Position numbers and translations under genes: made by a program. A model generated the notes under the pieces. That model was not told the DNA's origin. It saw only the letters and a list, made by a program, of their open reading frames with translations, and made no database searches. Below are positions 1-11,879 of a stretch of DNA of 64,000 nucleotides, in pieces (position 1 is the first letter of the stretch; each line of letters starts with the position of its first letter). The DNA comes from Lophius americanus (taxonomy: Eukaryota; Chordata; Actinopteri; Lophiiformes; Lophiidae), in assembly GCA_037951165.1 (NCBI GenBank), contig JBBDHG010000014.1, positions 829,501 to 893,500 of the forward strand, written 5' to 3'.

Positions 1-542
1 ATATAGATGTGTATATGTGTATATATATATATACATAGTAACATCCCCAGGAAGGTGGTGCTTAGCTGACTTCCATATTCCTGAGATTTCAATCCAATTG
101 AACCCTCAGAGGCCCCACCTTGCAGATTAGAGAATTTAAAGACATCTGCTGTTAATGAGTTTATTCCAGATAACAAGGCATCAAGTTTCCCTTCCTCCAA
201 CTTTCCATAATTGTCTGAGTACTGTGTGCTTGAATAGATGAAAATTAAGCTTGAATTCACACCTTTATTTAATTCTCATCAGACATTCTTGTGCAATCTC
301 TGAGAGTGCTTCAGTAACTTTTTTATGAAGGAAGTGGTCCAGCGTTGAAATTCGTAGTAAAATCGATCTATATAAAGCAGCAATGGCAACCACATGTTGT
401 AACCTAAATTTACTGCTGTAGTAAACCTCAGTATGTTACAGTAGTCTATAATTGTCTATTAAATTTCCAGACTTTGTCCTGCTCTTTGCATTGGTAATGT
501 CGCTTCATCAGACATAAAGTTGCTGTAAATGTGTGTTGACAG
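1..542 (+). other. cln6 intron 1 (3' part)
   Basis: No exon-1-like coding segment is visible. A short AT-alternating tract lies at about 15-36. Nothing else is recognised. Confidence 0.5.
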
Positions 543-663
543 CGCTGCTGGTGGTCTGAAGGACAATGTGTCTCTGCAGAAAAGGACGTTCTTTCACTTT
601 GACCTGTGGTTCTATTTGACTCTGCAGAACTGGATACTGGACTTTGGAAGACCTATCGTCATG
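543..663 (+). CDS. cln6: cln6 exon 2
   Basis: The acceptor AG is at 541-542 and the donor GT at 664. It encodes the FHFDLWFYLTLQNW segment and ends after the codon for Met in GRPIVM (phase 0). The first base completes a codon split with the missing exon 1. A second possible acceptor (TCTGCAG before AAAAGG) would give a shorter exon, but the phase also known in human favours 543. Confidence 0.87.
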
Positions 664-3600
664 GTGAGGATCATTAATGCACATTTTACTACATCTGTTG
701 CACATGAAGTTTGAATTCAATGAACACTAAAATGGTTTCTTGGTGTCATATATAATAGATTATTCTTCCTCTGGAATGGTTTCCTCTAAACAAACCAAGT
801 GCTGGAGACTATTTCCACATGGCCTATAACGTCATAACACCATTCCTCATGCTCAAGGTAAGCCGTAACAGAACAAAAAAAATTATTGATTGTGGTTGAG
901 ACTTCTACAGACAATATTAAGTCGATAAAGACGATATCGTCGACGACAGCGCATTCGTTTAAACAAGTGTTTTATCATAGTCCAAATTGAAGATGTTGAA
1001 AAACCGTGTGACACCGCCTCCCCAACTTCCACTTGATGGAACTCGACAGTAACACCAGGCGGTGGAGTAACTCTTGAATTAAATATAATTCACCTTTCTG
1101 AAGTTAATACAGCTACTGTCCATAATGAACACCTTTTCCGAATGCTATGATGAGAACAGCGAAAAAACTCAATTCCTTAGTCAATTTTGCTCGATACTCC
1201 ACAAACCTAGAAAATGTTAAAATGAATATGGACAAATGAATAGAGAACAGTTTGATCATCTTATCTGATCACCAGAACAGTTTAACAGCAACGCCTATGC
1301 AACAAATGTGGTTATGATTGACTCCAATATGGACAGAAATGCTGCTAGTGCTAAAAAGCATTATAATAGGAATATAATGAATTTATTATTCAGTGTAGCG
1401 TAGTGATAAATATAGAAAATATTTGCATAAAACATGGCAACATGTTGACATGAAGCTCGATAAGTCCGGAAGCCATTTATGACCAATATTTACTGTCGGC
1501 ATATAAATTATACTTGAAAGCCTTACATTTCAGCTAGGATTCCTGGGAGACTACTATAATCCATTTCTCTCTCAGGCCCACTTCACATGTTGAAAGATTT
1601 TGACCTGATTGAAGATTGAGATGGATTCTTACACTTGTAGGGTTTGCTTGTTGCTTTATGCACTAAAATTCAATAATCTGAGTTCTAGTTTAAATTTTGT
1701 GTTCATGATCATGTACCCATGTTTCCACCAGGATGTTACTGAGGGATGCATAATTCAGTCCCTCGGGCTTTCAGTGTTTGGATAGGATTTGTGTGTCATT
1801 TCAAAACCTGTCTCTTTCATGTAAACATAATCATAATTTATCAGACTGAACAAACACAGGCTTATTTTAGCTGCATGCTTGAAGCTCACACGTGCTCAAA
1901 GTCTATGCAGGGACATTAGGTAATAATGGACCCTTTTTGTTTTTATTTGGCCTCAGTTTGCGTTAGACATTAAATTTGCTTCAGAACCTTTTGTTTTTTA
2001 TTGGTCTATAATGTTGTGGACAATTCCCATTAATAGACTGTAACAATAACAGAAAAGGGAGCAGCTTTAGCCTCTATGGCTAATTTCCAGCTGTCGTCCC
2101 CGGCCCTTTGACAGAGGGAACCCATAAAATAAATACATATATCATAATATATTATTTAAAAAAGACAGAAAGAGGACTAAAAGGCAGAGAAATTAGTAAA
2201 CCGTAAACAGCACAATTTGTTCAGACAATTAACAAGCAGGGGGAGAGGGGAGTGTTACAACATGCAAGCACATATCACATATGAGAGTTTAAGTTCTTTT
2301 ACTTAAACCTCAAAGCCCTTACAAATGATCCCTGCATTGATGCAACCTGCTAGAATGCAGCAATCATAACAACTACAGAGCAGAGGAAAGTAAGCATAAA
2401 GCAGGGTTTTACTTTTGACAGTACTTGTTACGTGTCAATCACACTTGCATCCCTCAAAACAATGCAAGAGTAAAAATGGATAATTTCCTTTCAGACACAG
2501 CTCTCTATATATTATAATCTATACAGAATGTGTGTGTTGCTGCTCCAACCAGCTGATCGAGCGCAGTCCCAGGTCGCTGCCTCGCTCGGCGGTCTACCTC
2601 TGCATCATCACGTTTGTCATGGGGGCCAGCATTCACCTGGTAGGAGACTCCATCAACCACCGGCTCATCCTGAGTGGTTACCAGCTCCACCTGTCTGTCA
2701 GAGAGAACCCAATCATCAAAGACCTGAAACCCACCTCACTGGTAAGTATCATTGAGGAGGGGCAGGGTGCAGTAAAAAGGTGGTTTATTAAAAAACTCTT
2801 TATTATCTGGGATAATGGTGGTCCTACACAGCTGAGGCTGGGGGGAGTCGGGAGCAGGGGCTGAATAGGGCAGAAGAGGTCCGGATACAGATATTGAAGG
2901 AGGGGGTTTCCGGTCCAGGTGTAATAGTGGTAAGACTAGAGTTGAGCCAAAGGTCACTGCAGGAAGAGGGCATCCAGATCCATCCACATAATCACGGATA
3001 ACAAAACATCAAATGTAGTTTCAACACTGAATGCCACTAACTAACTGATTCTTCAACATGGCCAAGTTGTGGAATTGAAGGCCAGATTTTAAATGAAAAG
3101 CAGCTGGCGGTCCAAAACCAGTACACCAGCAATGTCACATCCCGAATCAAATTATACACACAGCTACAGACACAGACAGCCTCTCTGACGAGGAGGAGGG
3201 GAGGTAGAGGGCATGACATAGGGGGAATATTGGAATACACAAAGAAAATGGTGAACTTTTCTTTCGAAAAGTATTATTTTCTTGTTGTACATCCAAAAAT
3301 AATTTTGTGATGTTTTGCCTGACTCTCCGGAGGCGGTTCTTGTCTGCCTGTGGCACAAGGTACAAATATCAGTTTGAACTGTTTGATCCAGCAGAATGTA
3401 TGAAAGAAAGTGTTTCCTTCTCTTTCTGACAGCTTGAGTTCTGGACTAAAGGTTCGTACTTTCGACAATGATGGGGTTGACAACTAGATATTACAGGTCG
3501 AGAATTGTAGCAGACAGGACTATAAAAATGGAAAGGTTAGCTTTTGTCCTTCTTTTATGAAAAGACTGTTCTGGCATATTTTGACTCCTTAACATTGATG

Positions 3601-6542
3601 TCAAGTTGAATCTCTCTACGGCTGCCTGGATTCCGATTGGCCACATTGACACACAATAGCAAAATAAATGTTGCAATTTTGTTACCATCAATTCATAAAT
3701 GGCACAAAAAAAAACCAATTCAAATTTCAATTGAACTATGTTCAAATAGTTGCTTCCTGCTTATTCAGGCTCTGAATCTGTGTCTAGTCTATGCTTTTAA
3801 GCATAAACATTTTTCACAAATCCCTCTCTAATATCAGTTTGATATTGCCATGAAAACACCTACAAATTGCTCATTCAAAAAACTTTTAGTCAAGTTTCTG
3901 GCCAAAAACTCAATTATACAAGATTGCATTTGAACACATCTTGATGACATTACAAATCTGCGCAAGTTACTGAACACACCATGAACGCATCACGCAGTGA
4001 TGCAACATGCTGCTGACGGCTACGTTGGCGGACTCTCCTGCCGATGGCAACAATAAACATTTGTTTGGTTGTATCTGTTGTTCACTCTTTAGCATTACCA
4101 GTGTTTGTAGCCGCTTCTTAGGAATGAAACACTGAACATATTGTATATTTGTGTCAGGATGGTTGCCTCTGGCGACTGGCCAAAGAAACAGGTGGCAAAA
4201 TTCTACGGTTTTAGTGGCCATCTGGAACCTTGCTAAAGAAGGTCTACCTTGTATTCATACTGTTTCACTATAAAAGTTTATATTTTACTCATTAGGGGAA
4301 TCTTTTGTGGAAAACCAAGAATCTCGTCAATAACTTTCCAACCATTTGTCGAATTGTTTCTAAAATTGTTATTTGCATTTATTTTCATTATTGAGGCACT
4401 ATGGGATCTGATCTTAGAGCATATAGTTGACTTGATAGAAATTCATGGGTTTAGTCAATATGGACTGTTTGAGATTACTGAAGGGGTGATATTTAATCTG
4501 AGGAGGAGGCAAATTGCATGTACAACACAGGGGATTGGGGGCTTTTTGGGGTTATACCCTTGCTATCAGGGACGACAACATGGGCCTAGTCTCATCATAA
4601 TATGTAACGGTTCTAATGATCTACTGTTGGAAGTACGAGAGTGATCAAGAATGTGCTTTCTCACCTACCTGTTAATTCGCCCCAAATTGAATCCAACTCT
4701 TTAATCTGAAATCTCTTTTCTAGCCTGTCTCCCAGTGTCGGTTGGAACTGGCTCCAGTGTCCCGCGGCCCTGCACAGGATAAGCGGTTGCAAATAACGAA
4801 TGAATGAAACAGATGTTTGACTAATTAAAAATCCCCTTCCTATCCTCATTTACTGTTTTATTGTTGGCAGTGGATAATGCAATCTAACAAGTCTTTAAAT
4901 CTGCCACCTGTTATACATCTGGTAAATGTGTGACTCATATTTGATTACTATGATAATTTGTAGATCGTGCAGGCTTGGGCTGTTGTATAAGCCCAGAATA
5001 ACAAACCTGATGTTGTGTCGTATAATGTTGTAGAAATGTTTAACCATTTTGTCCTTCCTTCACAGATCGACTCATTTGAGCTGCTGTATTACTACGATGA
5101 ACAGCTGGGACACCTAATGTGGTGTGTTTGATAATCACTACTGTCGTGCATGAATGCTGCTGAATATGACCAGAATGTAACAGAATTCACAACTGGATGC
5201 TCTGCTATGGGCCAAAGTTTGAATGTGAATGATTGATCTGATAGTAATAAAGGTTTTTGCTGCATAATAAACGCAAGAACGGATATCTGGAAACTACCCT
5301 AAAAGCAGTACTTTTAATCTAAAAGAGAACAGTTCACTACAGTTTCTGCCTCTGATTTTATTCTAGGTACATTCCTTTCTTCATCATTCTGTCCCTCTAC
5401 TTCACGGGATGCTTCACAAAGACAGAAGAACAGAAGATGATTCCCATGTCTGGTTGGCTCTTACTGGGACCCAGTGCTCTCTACTACTGGTCAGTCCCAT
5501 TCTTATGGCATTGTGTGTCTGAATCCATTGTTAAAGTAAAGTAAAGTTTATCAACATCATCATTAGCAACAATGCCCTTCGCAGCAGCCTAAATGATACA
5601 TTCATTAATCTGCATAATAGGAACCTTGTCCCTGTCATTTTCTTCAAGTAATTAGTGTTGTGGTATCTGTGTTAAGTTTCCAACTTCCTTTTGTAATCCA
5701 ACATGAAATATGGTTAGTGAGATAATGAAAATAGTAAATAAAGGATATGTGGCACAAACACATGTCATGTTTTCCACATAAACAAAAAATAATGGAAATG
5801 ACTCAAGTGAGAAAGAATGTGTGAATTCACAGTAATTACTGTGTTATTATATTTGTACTAGCTCTTTCCCTAAATATTCCACATCACCAGCCCGCATTAT
5901 TATATTGCCCCTTTAGAGGAATTTTCAATAGCTAAATTGATAAATGAATGTGAGAAACAAACAACAAAGCTTCTCCTTTAGTTATCTATTTAACACCATA
6001 CGGGCTGTTATATAATGCTCAAAACAATTTCGATCATGAGGTCACATACGTAATGACAAATTAAAGCTAAACCAATTTAGATTATAAACTATAATACCAG
6101 AGACAATGAGAGTTTTTGGAAATATTAACTTTTCAGTTATCAATGAAACTGTTGCGTCCACCTCTATGCAGCATTGTGTGAACATCGCAAAGGGCTTTGT
6201 TGTAACGCACCGATAATTAACAGTATGTCTGAACTCATTCCATCTTTTCATTTGTTTCTCATCTCCTGTAGGTACTTGGTCACTGAGGGACAAATCACGG
6301 AACTTTTCCTCCTCTCCTTCCTCACCATGGTTGCCATCATGAGGCATCAGCGGCAGAAAGGCCTCGGCCCAGACAGCAACGGCTTATTCCTGCTCTACAG
6401 TTTCAGTCTTACTCTGCTGCTGGTGGTTGTGTGGGTGGTCTACCTGTGGAACGACCCAGTGCTGCGCAACAAGTACCCCGGACTCATATATGTGCCAGAA
6501 CCATGGTCTTACTACACCTTACATATTAAGAAGAATCTTTGA
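543..6542 (+). CDS. cln6: CLN6 transmembrane ER protein, partial (exons 2-7 of 7)
   Basis: Joined CDS: 543-663, 759-857, 2553-2741, 5066-5121, 5367-5489, 6272-6542. All introns are GT-AG. Exon lengths 99, 189, 56, 123 and 271 equal those I know for human CLN6 exons 3-7; exon 2 is 121 instead of 115 and keeps the phase. CLN6 is a multi-pass ER membrane protein that works with CLN8 in exporting newly made lysosomal enzymes to the Golgi; its loss causes a neuronal ceroid lipofuscinosis in mammals. Recognisable segments are FHFDLWFYLTLQNW, DYFHMAYNVITPF, MGASIHLVGDS, HHLSVRENPII-like LHLSVRENPII, LYYYDE and the C-terminal WNDPVLRNKYPG. Several hydrophobic stretches are consistent with its multi-pass topology. 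Exon 1, coding for the variable N-terminus of about 28 residues in human, is not recognisable in bases 1-542 and is probably upstream. There is no sign of frameshift or premature stop. Identity is near certain; which teleost paralogue, if more than one exists, cannot be told. Confidence 0.96.
759..857 (+). CDS. cln6: cln6 exon 3
   Basis: It is 99 bp, phase 0 to 0, with AG at 757-758 and GT at 858. It encodes PLEWFPLNKPSAGDYFHMAY and the following hydrophobic stretch. The acceptor has a poor pyrimidine tract, but the length is exactly that of the mammalian exon. Confidence 0.93.
858..2552 (+). other. cln6 intron 3, nothing recognised
   Basis: AT-rich single-copy-looking sequence between exons 3 and 4. 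I see no repeat family, coding signal or tandem array that I can name. Confidence 0.5.
2553..2741 (+). CDS. cln6: cln6 exon 4
   Basis: It is 189 bp, phase 0 to 0, with AG at 2551-2552 and GT at 2742. It encodes LIERSPRSLPRS, the hydrophobic YLCIITFVMGASIHLVG segment and the LHLSVRENPII loop. Confidence 0.96.
2742..5065 (+). other. cln6 intron 4, contains one interspersed tail repeat
   Basis: Largest visible cln6 intron. The only recognisable item is the tail repeat at about 4722-4808. Open frames here, such as 4249-4644 on +, have no recognisable domain and are read as chance. Confidence 0.5.
4722..4808 (+). repeat. fish interspersed repeat end (GGATAAGCGGTT ... GAATGAATGA type)
   Basis: The stretch containing GGCTCCAGTGTCCCGCGGCC then TGCACAGGATAAGCGGTT and a short GAATGAATGA tail is a very common dispersed motif in fish genomes. 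A second, more decayed copy is at 22455-22550. I cannot assign the family with certainty. Confidence 0.55.
5066..5121 (+). CDS. cln6: cln6 exon 5
   Basis: It is 56 bp with AG at 5064-5065 and GT at 5122. It encodes IDSFELLYYYDEQLGHLMW, the last Trp codon being split TG/G with exon 6. It is too short for an ORF search and was placed by homology and phase. Confidence 0.94.
5367..5489 (+). CDS. cln6: cln6 exon 6
   Basis: It is 123 bp with acceptor TTCTAG and donor GT at 5490. It encodes the hydrophobic YIPFFIILSLYFTGCF stretch and ends at LYYW, with the Trp codon again split TG/G. Confidence 0.95.
5490..6271 (+). other. cln6 intron 6, nothing recognised
   Basis: AT-rich intron with no named repeat. 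A small GTAAA reiteration occurs near 5535-5548. Confidence 0.5.
6272..6542 (+). CDS. cln6: cln6 exon 7 (terminal coding exon)
   Basis: It is 271 bp including stop TGA at 6540-6542, the same length as the human last coding exon. It encodes YLVTEGQI, two further hydrophobic segments and the conserved tail WNDPVLRNKYPGLIYVPEPW. A canonical poly(A) signal follows 38 bases after the stop. Confidence 0.96.
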
Positions 6543-6579
6543 ATTACAGCAATCCAGGTGTTTATTCCTCTGTTTGAAG

Positions 6580-6585
6580 AATAAA
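6580..6585 (+). promoter_or_regulatory. poly(A) signal of cln6 (AATAAA)
   Basis: AATAAA lies 38 bases after the cln6 stop and is followed by T/G-rich sequence (6586-6640). If used, the 3' UTR would be only about 60 nt. Confidence 0.6.
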
Positions 6586-7439
6586 TCTTTCACAAATGCC
6601 TAATATTTGTGCGAAATATCTGCAATGCCCGTGTTCCTTCTTCAGCAGGTTTCCTCTGACAGAGATGGTGGATCTGGTTAATGATCACTGAAGCTCGATG
6701 ACGTTTAACCGCCACAGTTTTGGATACAAGGTTCTCCTGGATTCAGCCCTAAGTTTATTACTATTTTTGGTACCACATTACAATAAGACTCCTCTTATTA
6801 ACCATTTACAAATGGCTTGTGCAGAGTTAACTCACAAAGTTCTAAAAACTTGACAAATCTTCAACAAGCTCATTAGAATATGATTAATATTGAGTTAATA
6901 TTAACTCACTAGATATGAAGGGTATCAAAGACCTGATGCTTGCCAGAAAGTGAGCATACTTATCTGTACTGCTAACTTGATATTGCCAAATAGTGACCCG
7001 CATTGATAATGTGTGAGCTCTGTCATCAGATGTTTATAAATGTTAACTTATGATTTATAAAGTAACCTAATTATAAAGCCTTTCTAAGGTACTCTTAGTT
7101 ACAGTCGTAACGTATTTTTAAACTCGCCTTAACACGACCATAAATGGAGTGTATTTATATAACGCTTTTCTATCTGACTGCCCATTCAACCCTCCTTCTT
7201 GAGCATTTTGGGTCCGGTGTTGTGAGGACAACTGCATCAATCCACCGACTGCTGGATGTGTGTACGTCTCCTCCTAAGCCACAACTTCTCCAACATACAG
7301 CAGGAATGACTCTGTCGTCTCTTCGATCATGTCTGAGACTTTTAATGACAGTTGGGTGTTTTTTATTTAATGTTTAAAAGTTTATTTATTTTGTTAATGT
7401 TGGTCAATCCATGTGTATTTCTTACGGCTCCTTAGATCG
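6586..7439 (+). other. intergenic, downstream of cln6
   Basis: Nothing firm. Bases 7145-7175 weakly resemble the start of a fish repeat with ATATAACGCTTTTCT, but too little matches to annotate it. Confidence 0.4.
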
Positions 7440-7499
7440 TGTGGTGACAAAAGCTACTGTTGTGTTTCTAGCTTTTAATTAATCTTTATTGGAAAGAAT

Positions 7500-7790
7500 C
7501 ATGTATTTCTTTGTTAATTGACAGTCTGTTGCTCGGTCCCACCGTTCTCCATCTCTATCTCGTTCTCCTTCAAATCAACCGGTCTATGCATAAGGCCCAC
7601 CTTGAGATGGGATCTGCTCAATATTTTCTAATTGTTAAAGGGTTGGTTTTCTCAACACTAACTCCTCGCTCAGGACGGAACCGTTGGGTCTCTGTAGAAT
7701 CAAGAAAACGGTCTGGTAGCCGTTCTATTGCAAAGTGCCTTGAGATAACCTTTCCTGTGATTTGAAGCTATACAAATAAAACTGACCTCA
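7500..7790 (+). repeat. non-LTR retrotransposon 3' end-like relic
   Basis: The end of this block (GTGCCTTGAGATAACC, then TGTGATTTGAAGCTATACAAATAAAACTGA) matches the typical 3' terminus of a widespread fish LINE type, in which a CCTTGAGA...TGTGATTTGG...CTATATAAATAAA tail is usual. The upstream 230 bases have the pyrimidine-rich then GGGTCTCTGTAGA-like layout of the same 3' UTR. No reverse transcriptase coding is left. Confidence 0.6.
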
Positions 7791-8417
7791 TTCTGACCGG
7801 GAGTGTGTATAGATTACTGGACCATCGCCAGGATCCAGGAAAGGTTTCACATGCAGCATTTAATATGAACACCAAAGCAGTTCTGCATACAATCAGTCAA
7901 GATCTTCAATGAAGAGTGAATAACATAACGGTCTGTTATCAGAACAGAAAGACGCGGGTTTCCTGACAGCAGAGGAAAGGTCAGGATGAGGCCACAAACA
8001 TCTTTGCACTGTCAGAATGAAAACAGTTGGAGGTCAGGAAACTTAAGATAGAAATAACACTCGGTGATATCATTTGGAAAAAGAACATTTCAGTCTCTTT
8101 TTTCAACACATTGTCTAGTTAGATGTTGAATATCATTCCAAACTCAAATTTTCAAACGTCCAGTGTTTGGAGGCTATCTGTCAGTTTTTAAAGAAACCTA
8201 AAAAAAAAAAGATTACACTAATTAACCATTCACTGTCTTTTTTTATTTTTAAAATTGTTCATTTCTCCATAGAGGATTATTCCCAAACTTTTAATGCCAG
8301 CTTTCTCAATGGTGTTGTGGCACCCTGGGGTGCCTCCTGGCTTTGTCAGGAAAAAAATTCTTATGTTTTCATCTTAGAATTGATCAAAATAACAAAAAAA
8401 TTAAACATGCAGATCAA

Positions 8418-8450
8418 GGGGCCGCTTTAGCTCAGTAGGTAGAGCGGTGT
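8418..8450 (+). repeat. tRNA-like SINE head (A-box region)
   Basis: GGCCGCTTTAGCTCAGTAGG followed by TAGAGCGG is a tRNA D-arm/A-box as found at the 5' end of tRNA-derived SINEs. No B-box (GGTTCGANTCC) or tRNA fold follows, so this is a truncated SINE head and not a tRNA gene. Confidence 0.55.
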
Positions 8451-8503
8451 GTTTGTGCGTTGGCACGTTTGTGTGATTGTATTTAAATACATTTTAGAGA
8501 GTT

Positions 8504-8550
8504 ATCCAGCAGACAGGTACACAGCACTGCTGTGTACCAGTCTGCTGGAT
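8504..8550. repeat. 47-nt near-perfect palindrome
   Basis: Two 23-nt arms (ATCCAGCAGAC, one mismatched A, GGTACACAGCA) around a single central C, with the mirrored complement on the other side. It starts 54 bases after the tRNA-like head. It would form a long hairpin if transcribed. It could be an inverted-repeat scar of an insertion or a DNA-transposon terminus; I do not recognise a family. Confidence 0.85.
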
Positions 8551-8639
8551 TGATCTACGTCAACCTACGTCAATTAAAACTAGAACAAAATATGATAACT
8601 TTTACATTGTACGGAACATATTATAATTGCACATGTAAT

Positions 8640-8892
8640 TCAAAACTTCAAAGAGTTTTTTTTTGCCATTTACACAAGTACAGGTTATGTAGGTACATTG
8701 AAATTCTTCATGCAATGAATAAAAGTGGAAAGAACTTCCCTGCAAATGTTGAATAAAGCACAGGTAGGTTATTTGAGTGTGTGGAGGGGTTACAGGGAGC
8801 TCAGTCGTCTGATAGCAGTGGGAATTAAACGGCTGCGTAATCTGGTAGTTCTGCGCCTGATGCTCTGGTACCTCCTCCCCGAGGGTAGACCA
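8640..8892 (+). repeat. dispersed repeat, family unnamed (copy 1)
   Basis: The part containing GATAGCAGTGGGAATTAAACGGCTGCG and CTGATGCTCTGGTACCTCCTCCCCGAGGG belongs to a common fish repeat whose consensus reads like 'AGCAGTGGGAAAGAAGCTGTTC ... CGGTACCGCCTCCC'. A related copy is at 17875-18190. It is divergent, and I cannot assign a class. Confidence 0.45.
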
Positions 8893-10295
8893 AGAATTTA
8901 AACATCACTTTTGAACTATAGGTAATGATTGTGACTGACCTCAAATGACTTTGCTTTTCAAAGTTAGAATCACCTTGTTAAAATTGAAACTGAGGGCTGC
9001 ACAGATTGGATTTCTAATTTAAGCTCGCTCAGTTATTACTTTTGAAGCCATTGACCTTTGTGACTATTTTAGGTTAAAACATTAAAGGTTAGGCAAAAAT
9101 AAATCCTAGGGAATTAATTACTTTGCCCCATATTGTCAAAGAACTGTTCCTGTAGAAAATAAGAATCAATCTTCTTGAATTGAAGTCATTTAGTAGAGCG
9201 TAATGTAGGCTGAGCCCGACCTTGCTGGTTTTGTAACAGATACAGCACTTTGCCTTGTTTTACTGGAGTGAAATTATATGACCATACAGCAATATGATGC
9301 AGTCAGCATTTTTGGAAGGAATATCTCTTAATTATTAATATATTCAGAGAACAGTTGCTACATTTTCACCAACATACTCGACCAGATGTCTACTTAATGG
9401 TAAACCCGGTTTCCTAGAGAACATGCATGTGTACTTAGGGAGATTGCAGAGAAACTTTCCCTAAGTGCTTTACTTAGTCGTCACGGTAATACAGAAAAAT
9501 AATGCAGAATACAAACTGAAACAAAGAGAGGATTATGCAGGATTACGTTGTACCCATCGAGACCACTGTTGGAGGTGTATACCTGGAAACCAGGAAGGAC
9601 CCAACAGAACCCTTCACATCCTTTGTTTCATAAAGACAGTATGCCACCCACAGCCACAAGTAACAAATATAAAGGGTCTTATATTTCATATTTGTTCATC
9701 TTGCTAAACAAATTAGTTATTTGTAGTTGCTGCCAGTTTTAAGATGTTTCTATTTAAGCACAGTATTACAGGACCACCTACTTCCTCCTCTCCCTCCTCA
9801 GGGTATGCAGGTGTGTTAAGCCATAGATGATCTTCCGACAGACTTTATTTCAAAGTTTGATGTGAATCAAAGGCAAACTGCAGTATCTGACATTCTTCGT
9901 GGTGAAACCAACACCTAACTGAACTAGATACAGACACTACACTCCGTCTTAGTTTCACGATGCATTTTTGCAAATACCGCAAAAGAAAACCGTTAACATC
10001 TCTGCAGATTGTTGGAGTAGAAAACCCTGAAAGATAGAAGGAAAATATATTGCATTTTACGATTATGGGGGCAAAAAAACATCATTGTGCAAGAATTGCA
10101 GCCTTTGCTCAGCAGCCTTGTTAGAACCTTAAAAAAATGATGTGATGACAGTGTTTGCTTATGGTTTGAGATTAATGTAACAATAACCATCATAGAAAAA
10201 TGTTTAAATCCATATGAAAATGGATGATTCAGGAGCACAAACAGAAAAGCTTTATATCTCTCGGTTATATTTATATTGAGTTTTATTTTTTTAAT
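8893..10295 (+). other. intergenic, nothing recognised
   Basis: AT-rich DNA without a recognisable gene or repeat family. Confidence 0.4.
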
Positions 10296-10299
10296 TAAT

Positions 10300-10938
10300 T
10301 TATACACTCACCTTGAGTGATGCTGAAAAGCTGGTCCACGCGTTTGTCTCCTCCGAACTGGATTACTTTGACGTACTTCTCATCGGGATTCCTGATAAAA
10401 GTCTTCAAAGACTACAATATGTTCAAAACAGTGCTGCAAGGATCCTGATGAGAGTTCGTAAACACGAACACATCACCCCCGTTCTTCATTCCCTTCATTG
10501 GCTTCCCAGCTCCACCAGGATTGATTATAAGATCTCCCTCCTCACTCACCAGAGTATCCGTGGCAACGCACCCCCCTACCTAAAAGAACTACTCATCCTA
10601 CTGACCTCAACACGATCCCTCCGTTCTACCCACTCATACCGCCTCCTCCTTCCCCGGACTAAGCTCAGCACCAAGGGTGATCGGGCCTTCTGTTCTGCAG
10701 CCCCTCGTCTGTAGAATGCCCTCCCTGACCATCTGAGGGCTCCACAGATGACTGACACATTTAAAAAATGACTTAAAACTTTCCTTTTTAGCAGAACCTA
10801 TAACTTTAATTAACATTGCTGCTTTTTGGTCATGTTTTTATATAGTTATTATTTTATTTTTTATTGACGCTTCTATCTGCTTTTACTTTGTAGCACTTTG
10901 AGATTTGATCCAAATGTAAAGTGCGTTATAAATTAAAT

Positions 10939-11005
<67 letters not shown>
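10300..11005 (+). mobile_element. 5'-truncated L2-like LINE, 3' end with (ATT)n tail
   Basis: Bases 10313-10714 read as the C-terminal end of a LINE ORF2: a segment with HEHITPVLHSLHWLP, RIDYKISLLTHQ, APPYLKELL, RSLRSTHSYRLLLPRTKLS and GDRAFCSAAPRL, which is the conserved tail after the reverse transcriptase in L2-type elements of fish. An in-frame TAG at 10712-10714 interrupts it; coding similarity then resumes (NALPDHLRAPQ, DTFKK). The 3' UTR ends in GCACTTTGAGATTTGATCC-type sequence and ATAAATTAAATGT before the ATT microsatellite. A close copy lies inverted at 31468-32062. Confidence 0.85.
10941..11005 (+). repeat. (ATT)n microsatellite, tail of the L2-like LINE
   Basis: About 21 ATT units; the L2 families of fish end in such short tandem repeats, which also serve as the target-primed reverse transcription tail. 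Confidence 0.95.
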
Positions 11006-11007
<2 letters not shown>

Positions 11008-11830
11008 TTAAATCACTTCTATCCCTGTCACACAATTGAATGAGGTGAGACATATATATTTATGCCCTGCTAATACATTTCATTTCTGGTGCTAACAATA
11101 AAGTAAAGAGCAACGGTTGCTCAAAGTCATAACATTATGACTTGTTTGTACATTCCATTAAACCCAGTGCTGTTAATAGCATGACGGCGTTGTTATTACC
11201 CTGTTATTACAGTAAGTCTCCATCACAGGCTGATCAAACACATCATTTGTCAACCAGGGTTTCGTACAAAACAAAACAAATCTATCCATTCAATTAAATC
11301 CAGCCTCGAAAGCAGACCCATCAGAGTGTAAATGACATTCATGCTGGCATTTACCTTCAGGTACGGCGTGTTGATGCACATTTTAGCTCATGCATACGTA
11401 ATTGGCTGTGAAGCTCATCTAAATACTTGTTCAAGAAACATTAATGTGTTCAACTCTGATTTTCACTAGATGCTTCATATTAATGAGTTTGTAGTCCAGG
11501 CTGTTAACTATGCATCAATTTGTTTGTTTTTATAGAAGACACTGATAATAGAATGTCTCCATCATATTTTTCTTCATAGAGAGAATGAGATTAATTATTA
11601 ATTATTAATAATAATTATTCATTTGTCTGATTTCTTATTATTCATTAATTTGCTATCATCATATATTTTCTATTTATTTGTCGTGATTAATGTTATTATT
11701 ATTTTATTTGTCATCGTTATTGTTAACATTAAGAAATATGAGTTTTCTGCTTTGAGAACCAAGAATCTAATATATAACATATAGAGAAATAATAATAATA
11801 CAAAAACACAGCTGTAGTTTCCCTCAGTAA
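11006..11830 (+). other. intergenic, upstream of chrna7
   Basis: AT-rich sequence with TTATTAATTATTAAT-type low complexity at about 11590-11720. No named element. Confidence 0.4.
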
Positions 11831-11879
11831 CCAGCAGGTGTCCCTCATTTTGCAAAATGAGGGGACGGACACCTGCTGG
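11831..11879. repeat. 49-nt palindrome upstream of chrna7
   Basis: Outer arms CCAGCAGGTGTCC and GGACACCTGCTGG are perfect 13-mers, and the centre CCCTCATTTTGCAAAATGAGGG is itself a perfect 22-nt palindrome. It lies 337-385 bases before the chrna7 start codon, so it is in or near the promoter. The arms contain CACCTG-type E-boxes (CAGGTG/CACCTG). Whether it is regulatory is not shown by the sequence. Confidence 0.85.

Noticed and set aside
2532..2864. 110-residue ORF starting upstream of cln6 exon 4 and running past the donor
   Set aside because: The real exon is 2553-2741; the extra residues are translated intron.
4249..4644. 131-residue ORF in cln6 intron 4
   Set aside because: Chance frame in AT-rich DNA: no domain, no splice context and no homology that I recognise.
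8418..8490. tRNA gene
   Set aside because: A D-arm/A-box-like start is present but there is no anticodon arm, T-arm or B-box; it is a SINE head.
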